NCBI GenBank assembly: GCA_002914845.1
Contig: JXTC01000021.1
Span: 1,145,067 to 1,209,066, forward strand
Direction: 5' to 3'
Length of the DNA: 64,000 nt
Source: Trema orientale
Lineage: Eukaryota > Streptophyta > Magnoliopsida > Rosales > Cannabaceae
This document shows, piece by piece, positions 12,458-23,180 of this stretch. A program made the position numbers and the translations under genes. The notes beneath the pieces are model-generated. The model searched no databases, was not told where the DNA came from, and saw only the letters and a list, made by a program, of their open reading frames with translations. Each line of letters starts with the position of its first letter. Positions within the stretch are counted from its first letter, which is position 1.

Positions 12458-14010
12458 TAAAGTATTCTAAGTTTTATTTGATTAAAAACTCCCTGAAAAA
12501 AAAAAACTGACTAAAAACCATCCTAAGAGAAACTCGAACTGAAAAATAGTAATAGAACTCAAATCTGAGAAAAAAATTAGTATATTAGAGGAGCATTTGC
12601 CTTACTTTGGGGAAGATGGCCGTCGATGTCTTACTTGAGTCGAAGTCTAGTGAGTACACAATGTTTCTGGCATTTTTTTTTACTAGTACTCATCAGATTT
12701 AGATTTGATTCTGTTGAAACTATTGATCTATACAGTATTGATTTGTAGTGGGTGTTTTGCGTATAGTGATGAAGCTTTGAAATGAGTACATTTTAATATT
12801 TTTTTCCCCTTTTTTAGATGCAGCGTTCTTGGGCATCTCTAATTGTTTTCTATGGGCATGGATTTTCTGACGATAATGGAAAAAGTTCCTATTTTACTCT
12901 ATTTTTGGACGATGGTTTGTACTTAAATTCAAAGAGAATGGGGATATTTGTTACACGCCTGCTTAGTGTTTGATAAAATGTTAGGCTTTTTTTTTGTGTT
13001 AATCTTTTTGATGAAATCTCTCTTGGGTTTTGGGTCTGTTGGCTTACTCCTAAATCCATTTTTGTCCAACAACTGGGTTTTGGATTACAAGGCCTTGGAA
13101 GTGGTTCTTTTGGGATTGATTGGTCCATAATTTCATCTTACCTTCGAAGTCCTCTACGTAGTCCATGGTTTGCCATCTTGATTGGGTCACATATGCACAG
13201 ATTGACCTATAAATTTGAGCACTATCTTTGCAATCAATATATTGGATTTGCTACGTTTTTTTCCCAGTTTAAATTCATCCAGTTTTGTGACAGGTTTAAT
13301 GGACACATTTTTTCTCCTGTGCATACGAGTGCTTTGATAGGAGAAAAAGCAAGAAGAAATAAGCCATTATGTACGACATTATTACTTTAACTTGGAATGA
13401 TGTAAATATGAGTTGAGATAAAATTGCATCTTTGATAATGAATTGGGATAGCTCAAATATACGAATAAAGTAGAATAATTGCTGTGACCCATTTTGAGTA
13501 CTAGATTCTAAAAGATGTTGCATTTTTCTTTATTTAAATGTAACATAATATTCAAGTAATTTTATTACCCTTCCAGCAAAAAAAAAAAAAGAAAATTGTA
13601 ATTGTGTCACTCTTAAATCTAATTTTGTAGATAGAGCAAGCGGCTACCAATTTGTAATTTTTTTTTCTTTCTTAATATTTTGGTTGCTAAAGTCTGTAAT
13701 ATATGATAGTATTGATAGTTTATATGAGAAAAAAAAAATGCACATAAAATACAGATAGGTTAGTGCCGGCACCAACCATCAACAAGGACTTTCACCATCA
13801 TCTTTTTATGCAAACAGAGATCTTTAAAATCGTTGCACTTGTAACTATCCACTTCCATCAAAGCAATTAAACGAGACAGCAAGAAATGAAACTAAAATGG
13901 CTACTTTCTGTTTGACTGATAAGTCAACTGTTCAAGCATGAAAATCTTAAAAAAAAAAAAAAAAAACTAAAAAAACTGAACTACACTATTGATAGTAATT
14001 TTTCGCTAAA
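12458..14010. other. MULE interior left of the transposase gene
   Basis: Apart from the OPT fragment this is AT-rich filler. At 12614 a short open segment starts ATG GCC GTC GAT and reaches a good splice donor (GTGAGT) near 12648 on the plus strand, which hints at a second transcription unit or another captured exon. I do not recognise its product. Confidence 0.35.
12985..13200 (+). pseudogene. Captured oligopeptide transporter (OPT) exon fragment
   Basis: The plus strand from about 13025 reads [17 protein letters not shown], then [14 protein letters not shown], then SPLRSPWFA. This follows the pattern of a membrane stretch of plant OPT-family proton-coupled oligopeptide transporters: an aromatic-rich helix, Pro-Lys-Ser, Gln-Gln-(I/L)-Gly-Ser-Gly, Gly-Leu-Gly-x-Gly-(S/A)-Phe, Asp-Trp, and Gly-Ser-Pro-Leu. 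Only about 55-70 residues of a protein usually over 700 residues long are present, inside a transposon, with no start or stop. It is a transduplicated fragment. The homology stops near 13200 at an AG. Confidence 0.7.
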
Positions 14011-17000
14011 TTAAAATCCATGAAATACTGTAGGACCTGACTCAGCCTGTTCAGGAAAAAAAAAAACAAATAACATATAATGTTATTCAAAATATATTCT
14101 TGTATTAAGTAGTTTATATAATCATTATTTGAAACCCAAACTTATTTTACCTGTTGTAATAATTCAACCATACTTGGTCTGTTGTTTGGATCTTCCAAAA
14201 TAATATGAGGTTGAATCTGTAAAAATTATAATAAAAATCATTTGATCATAAAAGATATATTTTATTCAAAAATTTAAATTATTAAATAATTTATAGTCTT
14301 ACTTGTTTGAGATTATGACGCAAAGAAGTATAAGATGAGGATGGTTGAGTCTGGTCAATATCATGATGAGAAGAAATCTGAAAAAAATAGTACATTTATG
14401 TATAAGAATAATTACTAAAATATAATATTGATAAGATAAATAATTAGAATATTACTTGTTTGAGATAATATGGTGGTGTGACAGAAAATGAAGACGTCAA
14501 ATTTTGTTGATTGGGGACTCTTGCACATACAATTGGTGCTTCAGAATTCAACTGCTCAAGTATAATAGAAGAACCCTAAAAAGTAAAATATAATGTAATA
14601 TATATTATATATTAAAACACACTTACTAATTCTAAGATTAATTATTGTTATAATAAACTAATTAAAGTACCTGTTGGAGAGACAATCCTTTACATAGAGT
14701 AGCTTTTTTCTTTCTTTTCAACTTCTCAAGGGCACTTTTTGGCCTACGAGAGCTACCATGAACTCTTTTTTTTGTTTTAATTCCTTTTATTCCACCAAGT
14801 CCATTACCTGTATTTTTGTCATTGTTATCATGTATGATGGTAGAAGTAGTTATTTCATCATCTTGACTTCTTATACATGCATCTATATCTTCTAAAATCT
14901 TATTAAGACCACATATAGCAATATTATAAGTTTCTTCCCTTTCAGCTGCTTTTGTTGCTATTTGAGTTTGCAATCTGCATATTTCTTTATAACGTCTTCC
15001 TATATGCTTGCTTTAGGATCTTCAATGGTCTGAGAACTCTCATATATAGGCCTTGGAATCATTCCTCTCTTAGCACATTTTGTCCACCTTTTTAAAGTGT
15101 ATTGAGTAGGAATTTTCATAACATTCTTCGAAGAAAGAACTTTCAAAGCGTGTGCACATAAAATTCCTGCAAACTCAAATTTTTTACAACTACATATCAC
15201 TGTCCCTTCTGTAGAGTCATATTTAACAGTATGATGAAAATATTTTCTAAGAGGTACAACTTTGTATTCTGTCATTGTCTCAACCTCTAGACAAGTCTCT
15301 ATGCTACAGTCATAAGCCTTACACAATTCAATTTCAAATATTTTGAACACTGTCGGAGTATATATATACTTGCTGCATGCTTCAAAATTTCAATCAGAAG
15401 TGATAATGACAAAGGGCCTGTTTGGGATAGCTTTTACTTCTTGAAGTAAAAGTATAAAAAGATCTTCTTAAAAAAGATGATAGGTCCATGCTTCTTTAAA
15501 AAGATCTTTTGGATACAAAAAGATCTTCTAAAAATTCATCCAAACACTCTTAAAAGATCTTTTGAGCCCTAAAAGATCTTTGAAAGCTGTGCCAAACGGG
15601 CCCAAAGCACTTTGAGTTGCTTTAAAATCAGTTCTTAGTTCCTCATAACAGCGGTACTCAATTAACCTATCGAAATGATGAAAAAATTACAACAAGTCAT
15701 GTCGGTAGCTAACATAGTTCTTTTGGCATTATTCATACTTTCACTACGTTGAGTTGTAGTCATATCAGCACAAAAAGTATCTCTACCATATACTAAAGCC
15801 CATTTTTCCTTTAACTTAAATATTTGTTTCAACCATTCATTATCCTTGAGATTATATTTTTCAAGCATTTCATCCCAAGCTTGGAGAAATTCGTCCTCTT
15901 CTTCATAGTCATAAATACAGCTACCAAAATCTTTAACAAATCCTCGAAAACGTTCAAAAACACCACTAAGGTGTTTTGCTGCATTTTGATATAAATGAAA
16001 AATGCATAAACGATGTGATGTTTCTGGCCATTGAGAAGCTAAGGCTTTTGCCATTGCTACATCTTGATCAGTAAAAATAGTCCTTGGCTTTTTTCCAGAC
16101 ATTGCTTTAGCAAAAGTATCAAATAACCAAATAAATGTTTCAGCTGTTTCATCATATAACAGTGCAGCTCCAAAAAATGTAGTTTGTTTATGATGATTTA
16201 CCCCAAGAAACATGGCAAAAGGTCGACCTTCTTCATTTTTCCTGTAAGTTGTGTCAAATGAATCAACATCACCAAAATGTGAGTATGCTACCATCATTTT
16301 TGCATCTGCCCAAAAAATATTAGTTATTAATCCATCTTTGTCTATCTGCAAAGCATAAAAGAATGAAGGATCTTCTGATTGCATCTGCTGAAGATATTGA
16401 AGCACTCCGCCTGTATCATCCAAACATCATTTGAGTTGTTCGTTTCGTCCTTAAAAAGTTTTTGTAATCAACATGAGTATATCCAATATTTTCACGACCA
16501 CCAACTTGTTTAGCTATTAGTTCCATACTCGCTTTGGGAGCAATTCCTGAGTTATCAGCTAAATCAATTTCGGCAGCTTGGGTAGGAGTTATTCTCCTTT
16601 GAGACCTGTGTAAATGACTCTTGTTGGGACTTGATGTGTTATGTGTGTGCTCATGCATGAATTCAACAACTCGAAACTTGCCAGTTTGACGACAATTGAC
16701 TTTCATCCTTGCAAGGCAACCAAATCTTGTTTCAGGATGATAACGTTTCATATTAACACGTCGTTTATCATTTTCTCAATGACCTTCGCATGAACAACAA
16801 AATATTCTATCCATCATATTACCATTTTTATCTTTGTGTCCTTTGCTTTTCCGAATACTGAAGCCTACATTGTAAGCATAAGCATTGTAAAAATTATATG
16901 CTTCTTCTTCTGTTTCAAACTCCATATCAATTTTTGGTATCACTTCGCTAGAAATCTGAGAATGGATATATTCTATACTTTTGTAATCGTCTAGTCTAGC

Positions 17001-17105
17001 TTCATCAACTTTATTCTCATCTTCTTCTACTACATTCATGTTCGAAGAAAAATCCTTGCCTCTACCCTCAAAATCCAATCTTCTATGCGATTGGAGTTCT
17101 TCCAT
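14011..17105 (-). pseudogene. FAR1/FHY3-type MULE transposase, disrupted
   Basis: The gene starts at ATG 17105 (MEELQSHRR). A FAR1 DNA-binding domain follows (WRKY-GCM1-type zinc finger: NFYNAYAYNVGFSIRKS, Cys residues near 16790, GCLARMK, then HEHTH). The MULE transposase domain has the expected acidic residues in SFDTTY, FTDQD and QRSESMN. A SWIM zinc finger is at 15190-15130 (CSCKKFEFAGILCAHAL). A run of small phase-0 exons follows: exon ends at 14671, then about 14576-14456, 14379-14306, 14218-14151 and 14046-14011, with a stop at 14011-14013. Breaks: a TGA at 16776-16778 where an Arg codon is expected, a one-base insertion near 16425, a MITE at 15414-15603, and a two-base insertion near 15000. 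Host FAR1/FRS transcription factors were domesticated from such transposases, but the TIR context shows this is the transposon. Confidence 0.88.
15414..15603. mobile_element. 190-bp MITE inserted in the transposase gene
   Basis: Short inverted ends GGGCCTGTTTGGG and GCCAAACGGGCCC enclose several palindromic AAAGATCTTT boxes and the palindrome CTTTTACTTCTTGAAGTAAAAG (two halves of 11). A near-identical copy in the opposite orientation lies at 28861-29048. The FAR1 frame stops on one side and resumes on the other, as expected for an insertion. The target duplication is short or unclear (AAA or CAAAG), so the superfamily is not settled. Confidence 0.8.
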
Positions 17106-17605
17106 GTTAAAAATTAATGCAGTAATCCTTAGCCTTTTGCAAACAAGCAGGAAAAAAAGTTATGTTTAGAGGTACATTAACAAAATAATAAAAAATATAA
17201 CTTCGAGTTAAAGTTCAAAAAATTAAATAATTAGATAGAAAAAATATAATCATGTTTAATTATACTGCTTATTATAATGAATACAAAAAAAATCTATTTC
17301 ACTTTGTTCTAAATTAAGTACAAAAATAATTCATTTATTTAGATATGATGTAATTCTAAGTGGGCAAAAATAAAAAATTCCGTAGAGCCAAAAAAACAAT
17401 ATAATCTGACTATAGTTCGTTTATTATAAAGAGAAAAATAAAATAAACATAGAAAAACTTAAAACTAAAAATGAAATAACATAAAAACTTAAACTAAATA
17501 GAATAAGACTATATTAATCATATTAAAAAGTGAATATTACTTACAATATAATGGAATGCCGTGCAGATGCATTGGTAGACGACAAAAAGCTTCTTACTCC
17601 ACCAT

Positions 17606-18045
17606 CTTTTTTTTTGGTACTAAGAGGATTCACTGAATTAACAACAAAGAAAAATAATAAGGAAACCAAAAAAAAAAATAGGGTCATTTCAAAATAGAGG
17701 CCACCAAAAGGGAAAACAACATCAGAGGTTCAGATCATTCTCCCTCCATAAGGTAGAACAGAGAGATCTCGTATCATGAAAACCGATAGACAACGAACTA
17801 GAAGCCCAGAAAGCCAAAGTTATGGGCTACCTAATTTGCTTCTATAGGGATAAACCCTAACTCTCAGAACTTGATATGAAACAATAGTGCCTGAGTTTCC
17901 TTGACCACATCAACAATCACCTAGGGGATATGTTTCTGGCAGCCCCAAAACCGACTCGGCTACTTCCTGGCAATCAAATTCGAAGATCACTGCCTCCAGG
18001 TTTGGAACGAGAAAGTGATGGCTGCAGAGTTGGCTAGGTTTGGTC
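17606..18045 (-). pseudogene. LINE RNase H fragment with poly(A), abutting and entering the MULE TIR
   Basis: On the minus strand the sequence reads VIFEFDCQEVAESVLG, the pattern of a LINE RNase H (RVT_3) domain. It runs to a poly(A) of nine bases (plus-strand T tract at about 17608-17616) preceded by a typical LINE 3' end. Upstream, after a one-base frame shift, AAITFSFQTWRQ continues the same domain into the inner 45 bases of the right TIR. Stops interrupt it. It was probably captured from, or inserted as, a truncated LINE. Confidence 0.55.
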
Positions 18046-18256
18046 CCAATAAATTAATTATTTAATAATACCCTAATTTTGGCTCTTATTAAGAGTACGG
18101 TACTTTCCGTGGTTAACGGCCGAGTCTTTGACGGAATACGTTAAAGTTAAAGACAAACACCGTTCATTAACATTAAGTTTTTTATGCTGAGGTGTCAAAT
18201 ATTTGTTGGCTGAGACAGGATTTGGGACAGCAAACTGAGACAGCTGATCTCAGTCC
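17997..18256 (-). repeat. Right TIR of the MULE
   Basis: Reverse complement of 12198-12457 with scattered substitutions. Its outer end reads CTCAGTCC on the plus strand and touches the GCTAAGAGAT target duplication. Confidence 0.88.
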
Positions 18257-18266
18257 GCTAAGAGAT
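18257..18266. repeat. Right target-site duplication of the MULE
   Basis: GCTAAGAGAT matches the left copy GCTAACAGAT at 9 of 10 positions. Confidence 0.8.
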
Positions 18267-18577
18267 TGATTGTGTACCCCTTTCCTTATTTAGTGGTTAT
18301 TTAGTGGGTGGACAAGGACATTCTACCACTATACATTATTTATGTATATACAGTACTCTATATACTCAGCACACCAGTCTAAACTATTATATTAAATTAT
18401 TATTTAAGTTAGCTCAAATATTATTAGGAACATTGCCCTGCCCATCAGCATGTAACATGCAACATAATAACCAAAAGCACGTTTAAAAAAATAAAGGGTC
18501 TTATAGCAAAATGACATATGCTGGGGAAAAAGCGCAGCCCAATTTGTAGAGTGAACCCAATAAGCCCGTCAGTCCGT
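18267..18577 (-). other. 3' UTR/downstream region of the amine oxidase gene
   Basis: This is the 310-base gap between the amine oxidase stop codon and the MULE. It is non-coding and must hold the 3' UTR and poly(A) site unless transcription reads into the transposon. No canonical AATAAA was evident. Confidence 0.5.
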
Positions 18578-21500
18578 TTAAAGCTTAGCGAGCAGCCCAT
18601 TCTGTATGGGTTTTGCCGCCACCGCATTGTCTTTCAAATCCAAATCGCTTGTATTAGTAGGAGGGACATCCACCGCAGGGGAGCAATTAAAGAACCCATG
18701 TGGCTGTTATTGCAAAAGGCAAGCAATAATGAATTATGATCATATTTAATGTAAAGAAAAATGGGAATTTGTATATGTTATTATAATAATATCTTTTTCT
18801 TTTCTTTTTTGAAAAAAATGGAAGATTCAAGTTCTTAGTTTCATTTATACAAGTACTGAGTTGAAATATGTTACAAGTGTAATTCTGACATTTGAAATGA
18901 ATTTTAGATCAAGGACCTAGATGGTACACTACTAATACCTTATAGACCACGGTGCATTGTAACAAGATTCTTAATTTGGGACATTATATTAACTATTGCA
19001 TAGTTATTATAGAGTGCCAAATGAAGAACTTATCAGTGTAATGTTGTGTTACAAATTAGTATATGTATATGCAATTATGACAGAATCTGATCTGAATATT
19101 ATCATCCACATATATTTACTTAAAATTACTCTTTTGTTATCCTAATGCAAACTTACCCAATAAAACATGCGAATGAAAATTATGAACTTCTAACATAATT
19201 TACAACCATTTGTTCGTTTTTAATATTATTATTATTATTATTATTATTTTTATTTTTATTTTTATTTTTCGGTAGAGGGCTGTGTGGATTACCATGAGCA
19301 CGAAACCAATGCGATCCACAGGCATGACTGGCCAATCCTCTAAGCGAGGGATGTGTGTAACTCCAAATACATACCTGCAATAGCAGCATATATAATAGAC
19401 TCATTCATTTTCTCTATACAATATCTTGTAATAAGGGAATGTAAGGGAAAGAACTTACCAAAGAACAATATCAGCTTCTTCCAATGATCGGTTTTGATTG
19501 ACCCAAGTAGCCAATCCTTCTCCGACACGTGGGTTCTGATTGGGGAACTCTCCTCCTGGATACATTTCATCTCTTGCATATGGTGTCACCCAAAGATTAT
19601 GCTTCAAGAAAGCAGCTCTTCTCAGAAACTTTGCCTCAGAACCTGCTAATGGCAAGCAATTTGAACCAGGTACTAGCCTGTAACCTGTTAGCTGCCCTGT
19701 CCTGTTCACATTTCTTGTGTTTCTCACCTGTTTCACGCAATTAAACCCTTGAGTTAATCCTCAATTAGTCAAACCAATTTGTCAAAGCCCTTCTGTAACA
19801 ATCTTAAAACATTAAAATGAGAAAAAGCTTTAGCCTGAGTCAGAATCTTACTATCCAATGGCGAGCAGTTAGAGGATTACAGTCTCGCATTGCTTGCAGC
19901 TCAGACCTCAGCAGTGTCTCCTCAGCATAAAATGCATTGTTGTGGACGTTGTTGTTTCCTGGTTCTTCAACTTTAACATCTACCTCGACCACCTATATAG
20001 AATAAGGAAATAGTGGTTTATAACAGAAGAAGCAAAACCCATTGTTTCTTTTTCATTTTATCGTTGTTCATGAACGACAGATCATATCGGGAAAGGTATG
20101 GAATTGAAAGACCAAATGTGACAAATATGAACTTACTTGATTGAATGCTTCACCGGGCTTGCAATCAACTGCCATGTCCATACGAGCCACAAAAAAGTGC
20201 TGATGAACTGGTGCATATAGTCCAGGTGCAATAGTAGTACCATATTTGCGTGTTTCCCCAGGTTGAAGTGCTCCTAGACTTAGAATCCCCGTGAGTTTAA
20301 CCTCAGCTTCAATTTTCCCATCCTATAAAACAAAACTCTATGTTAAAACTATAAGCTCGTTGAATTTGAAGCCATTTTAACCACAGAAATGGGTTAGAGT
20401 TGTAACGTAATAAACTCCAGTGAAATGCTGGCTTGCCTGATAGAAATGCCAGAAAAAACCATACTCATAGTTGGCCACAGTGCAAATAAACGAGACACTT
20501 AGCCTTCTAGACCTTCGAACTTCAGCTAGACCTGTTCTCCAATCCTGATGTTTCCATAAGATCCCATGATCCTCTTCATGAAGGCAAACACAATTCTCAA
20601 TCGTTTCGACGCCACCACTGAAGTTGGTAAAGTGTGCATCGAAGTACTTTATATAGCCTAAGCAATCACAACCCTGCAAAACTAAAATTGTGTCAACAAC
20701 AATGAAGATGTAAATAATTCAACAAACTAAGAAAATGACAAGAAGAAAGTTTATCTGACCTTCTTAAGAGAATGTGCATTTTTACCCAATCCATCCTCCC
20801 CTGCATCAAAAGCATTCTTCCTGTAGTGTGGATCATTTGGATCTCCATAAGGGACCACCATTTCCACAAAACTTAATCTGTGAGCCACAGGTCTTCGGCC
20901 TCGACTACCATCAACATATGCAACAGAGTGGATAACTAAACCCTCTCTGGGAGTAAAACCAATACGGAAATTCCACTGCGAATCAGAAACAAACGAACAT
21001 ATCAAGTGAATATAACATGTAACAATCTAAGTGACTAGCATCATTGATTTAGTCCCAGAATAAAAGCGAGCACCTTCTGCCAAGTAACAAAGTGCCCATT
21101 TGCACGGAAACTAGGACCTTCAGGCTGAACAATCTGTAGAGGTTTCACATCACTTCTATCAACACCTCCTCGAGTTTCGCCAGGAGTATAGTTTCGTAAT
21201 GGATCAGCAGGTGGCAGGGGAACAAGTTTGCGGTCCTCGAATTCAATGACCACCATGTTTTGCATATCAACAAGTACATGGATTCCTTCGACTGGACGGG
21301 CATAACCATTTTCCATAGGGCAGTCACTCTCAGTTCTACAGAAGAAAAGTGGTTTGGCGAGTCTACGGCTAGGAGAATCGGCATCACTATGATATCCAGC
21401 ACACCTGATAAAGTAAAGAAGTTAATTAGTCCCCATTTGGGCGGAGGAAAAAAAACTGAGAATATTCATTCATAAGAAAATTTAGAAACTAACCATGGAT

Positions 21501-22962
21501 CTACCATCACAAGGTCCATATCCTCAATGCCCCTCTTTTTCATTGCTTCGCGAAATGGAGGATAGTCTTTCACAACAGCTTCACATTCTGCATATTCCAC
21601 GGCATCCTGTTGATCTCGAAAATACAAGTGCAAACATAAATTCCTCCAAAAATAAGGGTTCTATCCACATATCCTTATGAACAAAACAAAAGGGTATATG
21701 TTGAAAGTTGAAAAATCTCAAAACTCAGATTTGGGAGTACAAACTTATGTGATAAAATACCATGGGAGGCTGAACATCAGGAATAACTTTGGAAGAAATG
21801 ACTTTGCCCCTGTGGTGGCCACCTCTAGTAGCAGCATGAACTTCAGATAATTCCACAATCCATATACTTGTCTCATTTGAGCTTTTGTTATAAACTACAA
21901 GCCGGGCTTGCCTTGGAGGAAGTTTACTTGGAATTACAGGTCCACCTTTTGTTCTGGGAAGTAATGATGGCTGGAAAGGAGGGAAGAAATATGCATCTGC
22001 CAAAGCAACAACATGCTTATCTGGTTCCACAAGAACCACTTCAACAAAACGCATGCTATCTCTCACCTTAGAGAAAAATAAAAGAAAAAAATTAATTTTC
22101 ACTCCGTTCAAAAATAGTAAAAATACAAGCAGAGACGAACAGAGTTTAACATAAGACATAAAACCAAAACATGATTAAGCTAATCACAATAATAGTGAAG
22201 TGAATCACCTCAGGGGTTTTTCCAGCTGCCCTGACAGTTGCTACAGCCACAGAGATTTCAGCAGCAGATAAAGGGTCCAAAGGGTGGCTGGTTTGAGCCC
22301 TCATCATGACTGGGATACCTATTTTTAAGTAGATCAACAAATATTAGGAGCAATATAAGCTGATTAATCCTTTTAGCAAAATTTTCAAGAGTTGCAGCCT
22401 TCTAAGATTGCTAGCACTAGCTTCTCAAAATTTTATTTAACAACTTCCTACTACATAGAAACTAAACCAGAACCAATAAAGCAACCATCTACATGTGAAA
22501 CTAAAAAATATACCTTGAAAACATAGATACAAGTGTATACTAATACTTGGGTATGAGAAATTTTTCACTAATAAGAATACATAAAATATTTATATATATA
22601 ATTGAAAAATAAGGATTGGTGGGAGAGCGGTGAAAGTCTTTTTCTGCCCTTCTTATTTCTATTTTTTTTCTGGTTTAGAAAGCTCAACCTTTGGTGGAAG
22701 GAGTCTTGGCTGGTTGATCGGTGATAGAGTCTACAGGGCGGATAAGAGCAGCAGCCATGGAGGCGGCGGTGTTGCGGATGACGGGATCGTCGGAAGGAGG
22801 AGCAGCTGCTGCTGCCGGGGCGGCGGTGATGGTCCAATCATGGCCAAGTGGTTTGGCAGTAGTAGTACTGGAAGATTTTGAAGTGTGATTAATGCAACAA
22901 GGAGGAGGAGGAGTAGGAGTAGTAGTAGTAGTAGGCGTCGTTTTTTCCTGAGCTGGGGCCAT
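18578..22962 (-). CDS. CuAO3: Peroxisomal copper-containing primary amine oxidase, 12 exons, 796 aa
   Basis: Exons on the minus strand: 22962-22689, 22318-22209, 22066-21761, 21606-21494, 21404-21074, 20975-20760, 20673-20437, 20322-20137, 19992-19852, 19727-19459, 19374-19293, 18703-18578 (2391 nt). All introns are GT-AG except the one after exon 7, which is GC-AG. The enzyme oxidises primary amines (putrescine, spermidine) to aldehyde, ammonia and hydrogen peroxide. The TPQ cofactor precursor is Tyr519 in Asn-Tyr-Glu-Tyr. Copper ligands are His569 and His571 (VHQHFF) and His735 ([12 protein letters not shown]). Asp435 in AFDAGE is the likely catalytic base. The N terminus is Pro/Thr/Ala-rich without a signal peptide. 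The protein ends Ala-Lys-Leu, a type 1 peroxisome signal. Length and motifs match the At2g42490 clade (about 776 aa). The reading phase is consistent through all 12 exons. Confidence 0.95.
18704..19292 (-). other. Last intron of the amine oxidase gene
   Basis: A 589-base intron, the longest in the gene, with donor GTAATCC and acceptor AACAG. It contains a (TTA)n microsatellite at about 19223-19260 and AT-rich filler. The exon after it carries the peroxisome signal, so intron retention here would remove targeting. Confidence 0.75.
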
Positions 22963-23180
22963 TGTAAAGGGTTAGCAAGCTCACCGTATCCGCCGTAGTA
23001 ATTGTCACTGTAGTAATACTCCACTGACATACAGCAAAGCTCTTTGTTGCTCTATCAACACTCACTTGTATACCTTTCTCTGCTCCAATCTCTCCTCTTT
23101 TTTTCACGGGAAAATATGACCACTCTACAGATCACTTCAATGTGTATTGGAAACAAGATGCATATAAGAGCTTTAGTTAT
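22963..23180 (-). promoter_or_regulatory. 5' UTR and core promoter region of the amine oxidase gene
   Basis: A TATA-like TTATATG (minus strand) at about 23161-23168 lies some 200 bases before the start codon. A pyrimidine-rich leader follows it. No other regulatory element can be assigned. Confidence 0.3.

Larger units (their letters stand above)
12198..18256 (-). mobile_element. Complete 6.06-kb MULE with 260-bp TIRs
   Basis: The element is bounded by inverted repeats of 260 bp (12198-12457 and 17997-18256) that begin GGACTGAGATCAGCTG. They stay collinear over their whole length with scattered mismatches. Imperfect 10-bp target duplications flank it. Inside, from left to right: a plus-strand fragment of an oligopeptide transporter gene (about 12985-13200), a minus-strand FAR1-type transposase gene (14011-17105) disrupted by a 190-bp MITE, and a LINE 3' fragment against the right TIR. 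The right end lies about 320 bp past the stop of the copper amine oxidase gene. Transposase breaks make this copy non-autonomous now, though the TIRs could still serve a transposase from elsewhere. Confidence 0.9.

Noticed and set aside
14662-17105. A host FAR1/FRS transcription factor gene
   Set aside because: Intact TIRs, a target duplication and broken frames show it is the transposase of a MULE, not a domesticated gene.
22684-22962. Several overlapping frames on both strands at the first amine oxidase exon
   Set aside because: Only the minus frame starting at 22962 continues through splice sites into the amine oxidase. The others are shadows of the Pro/Thr/Ala-rich exon.
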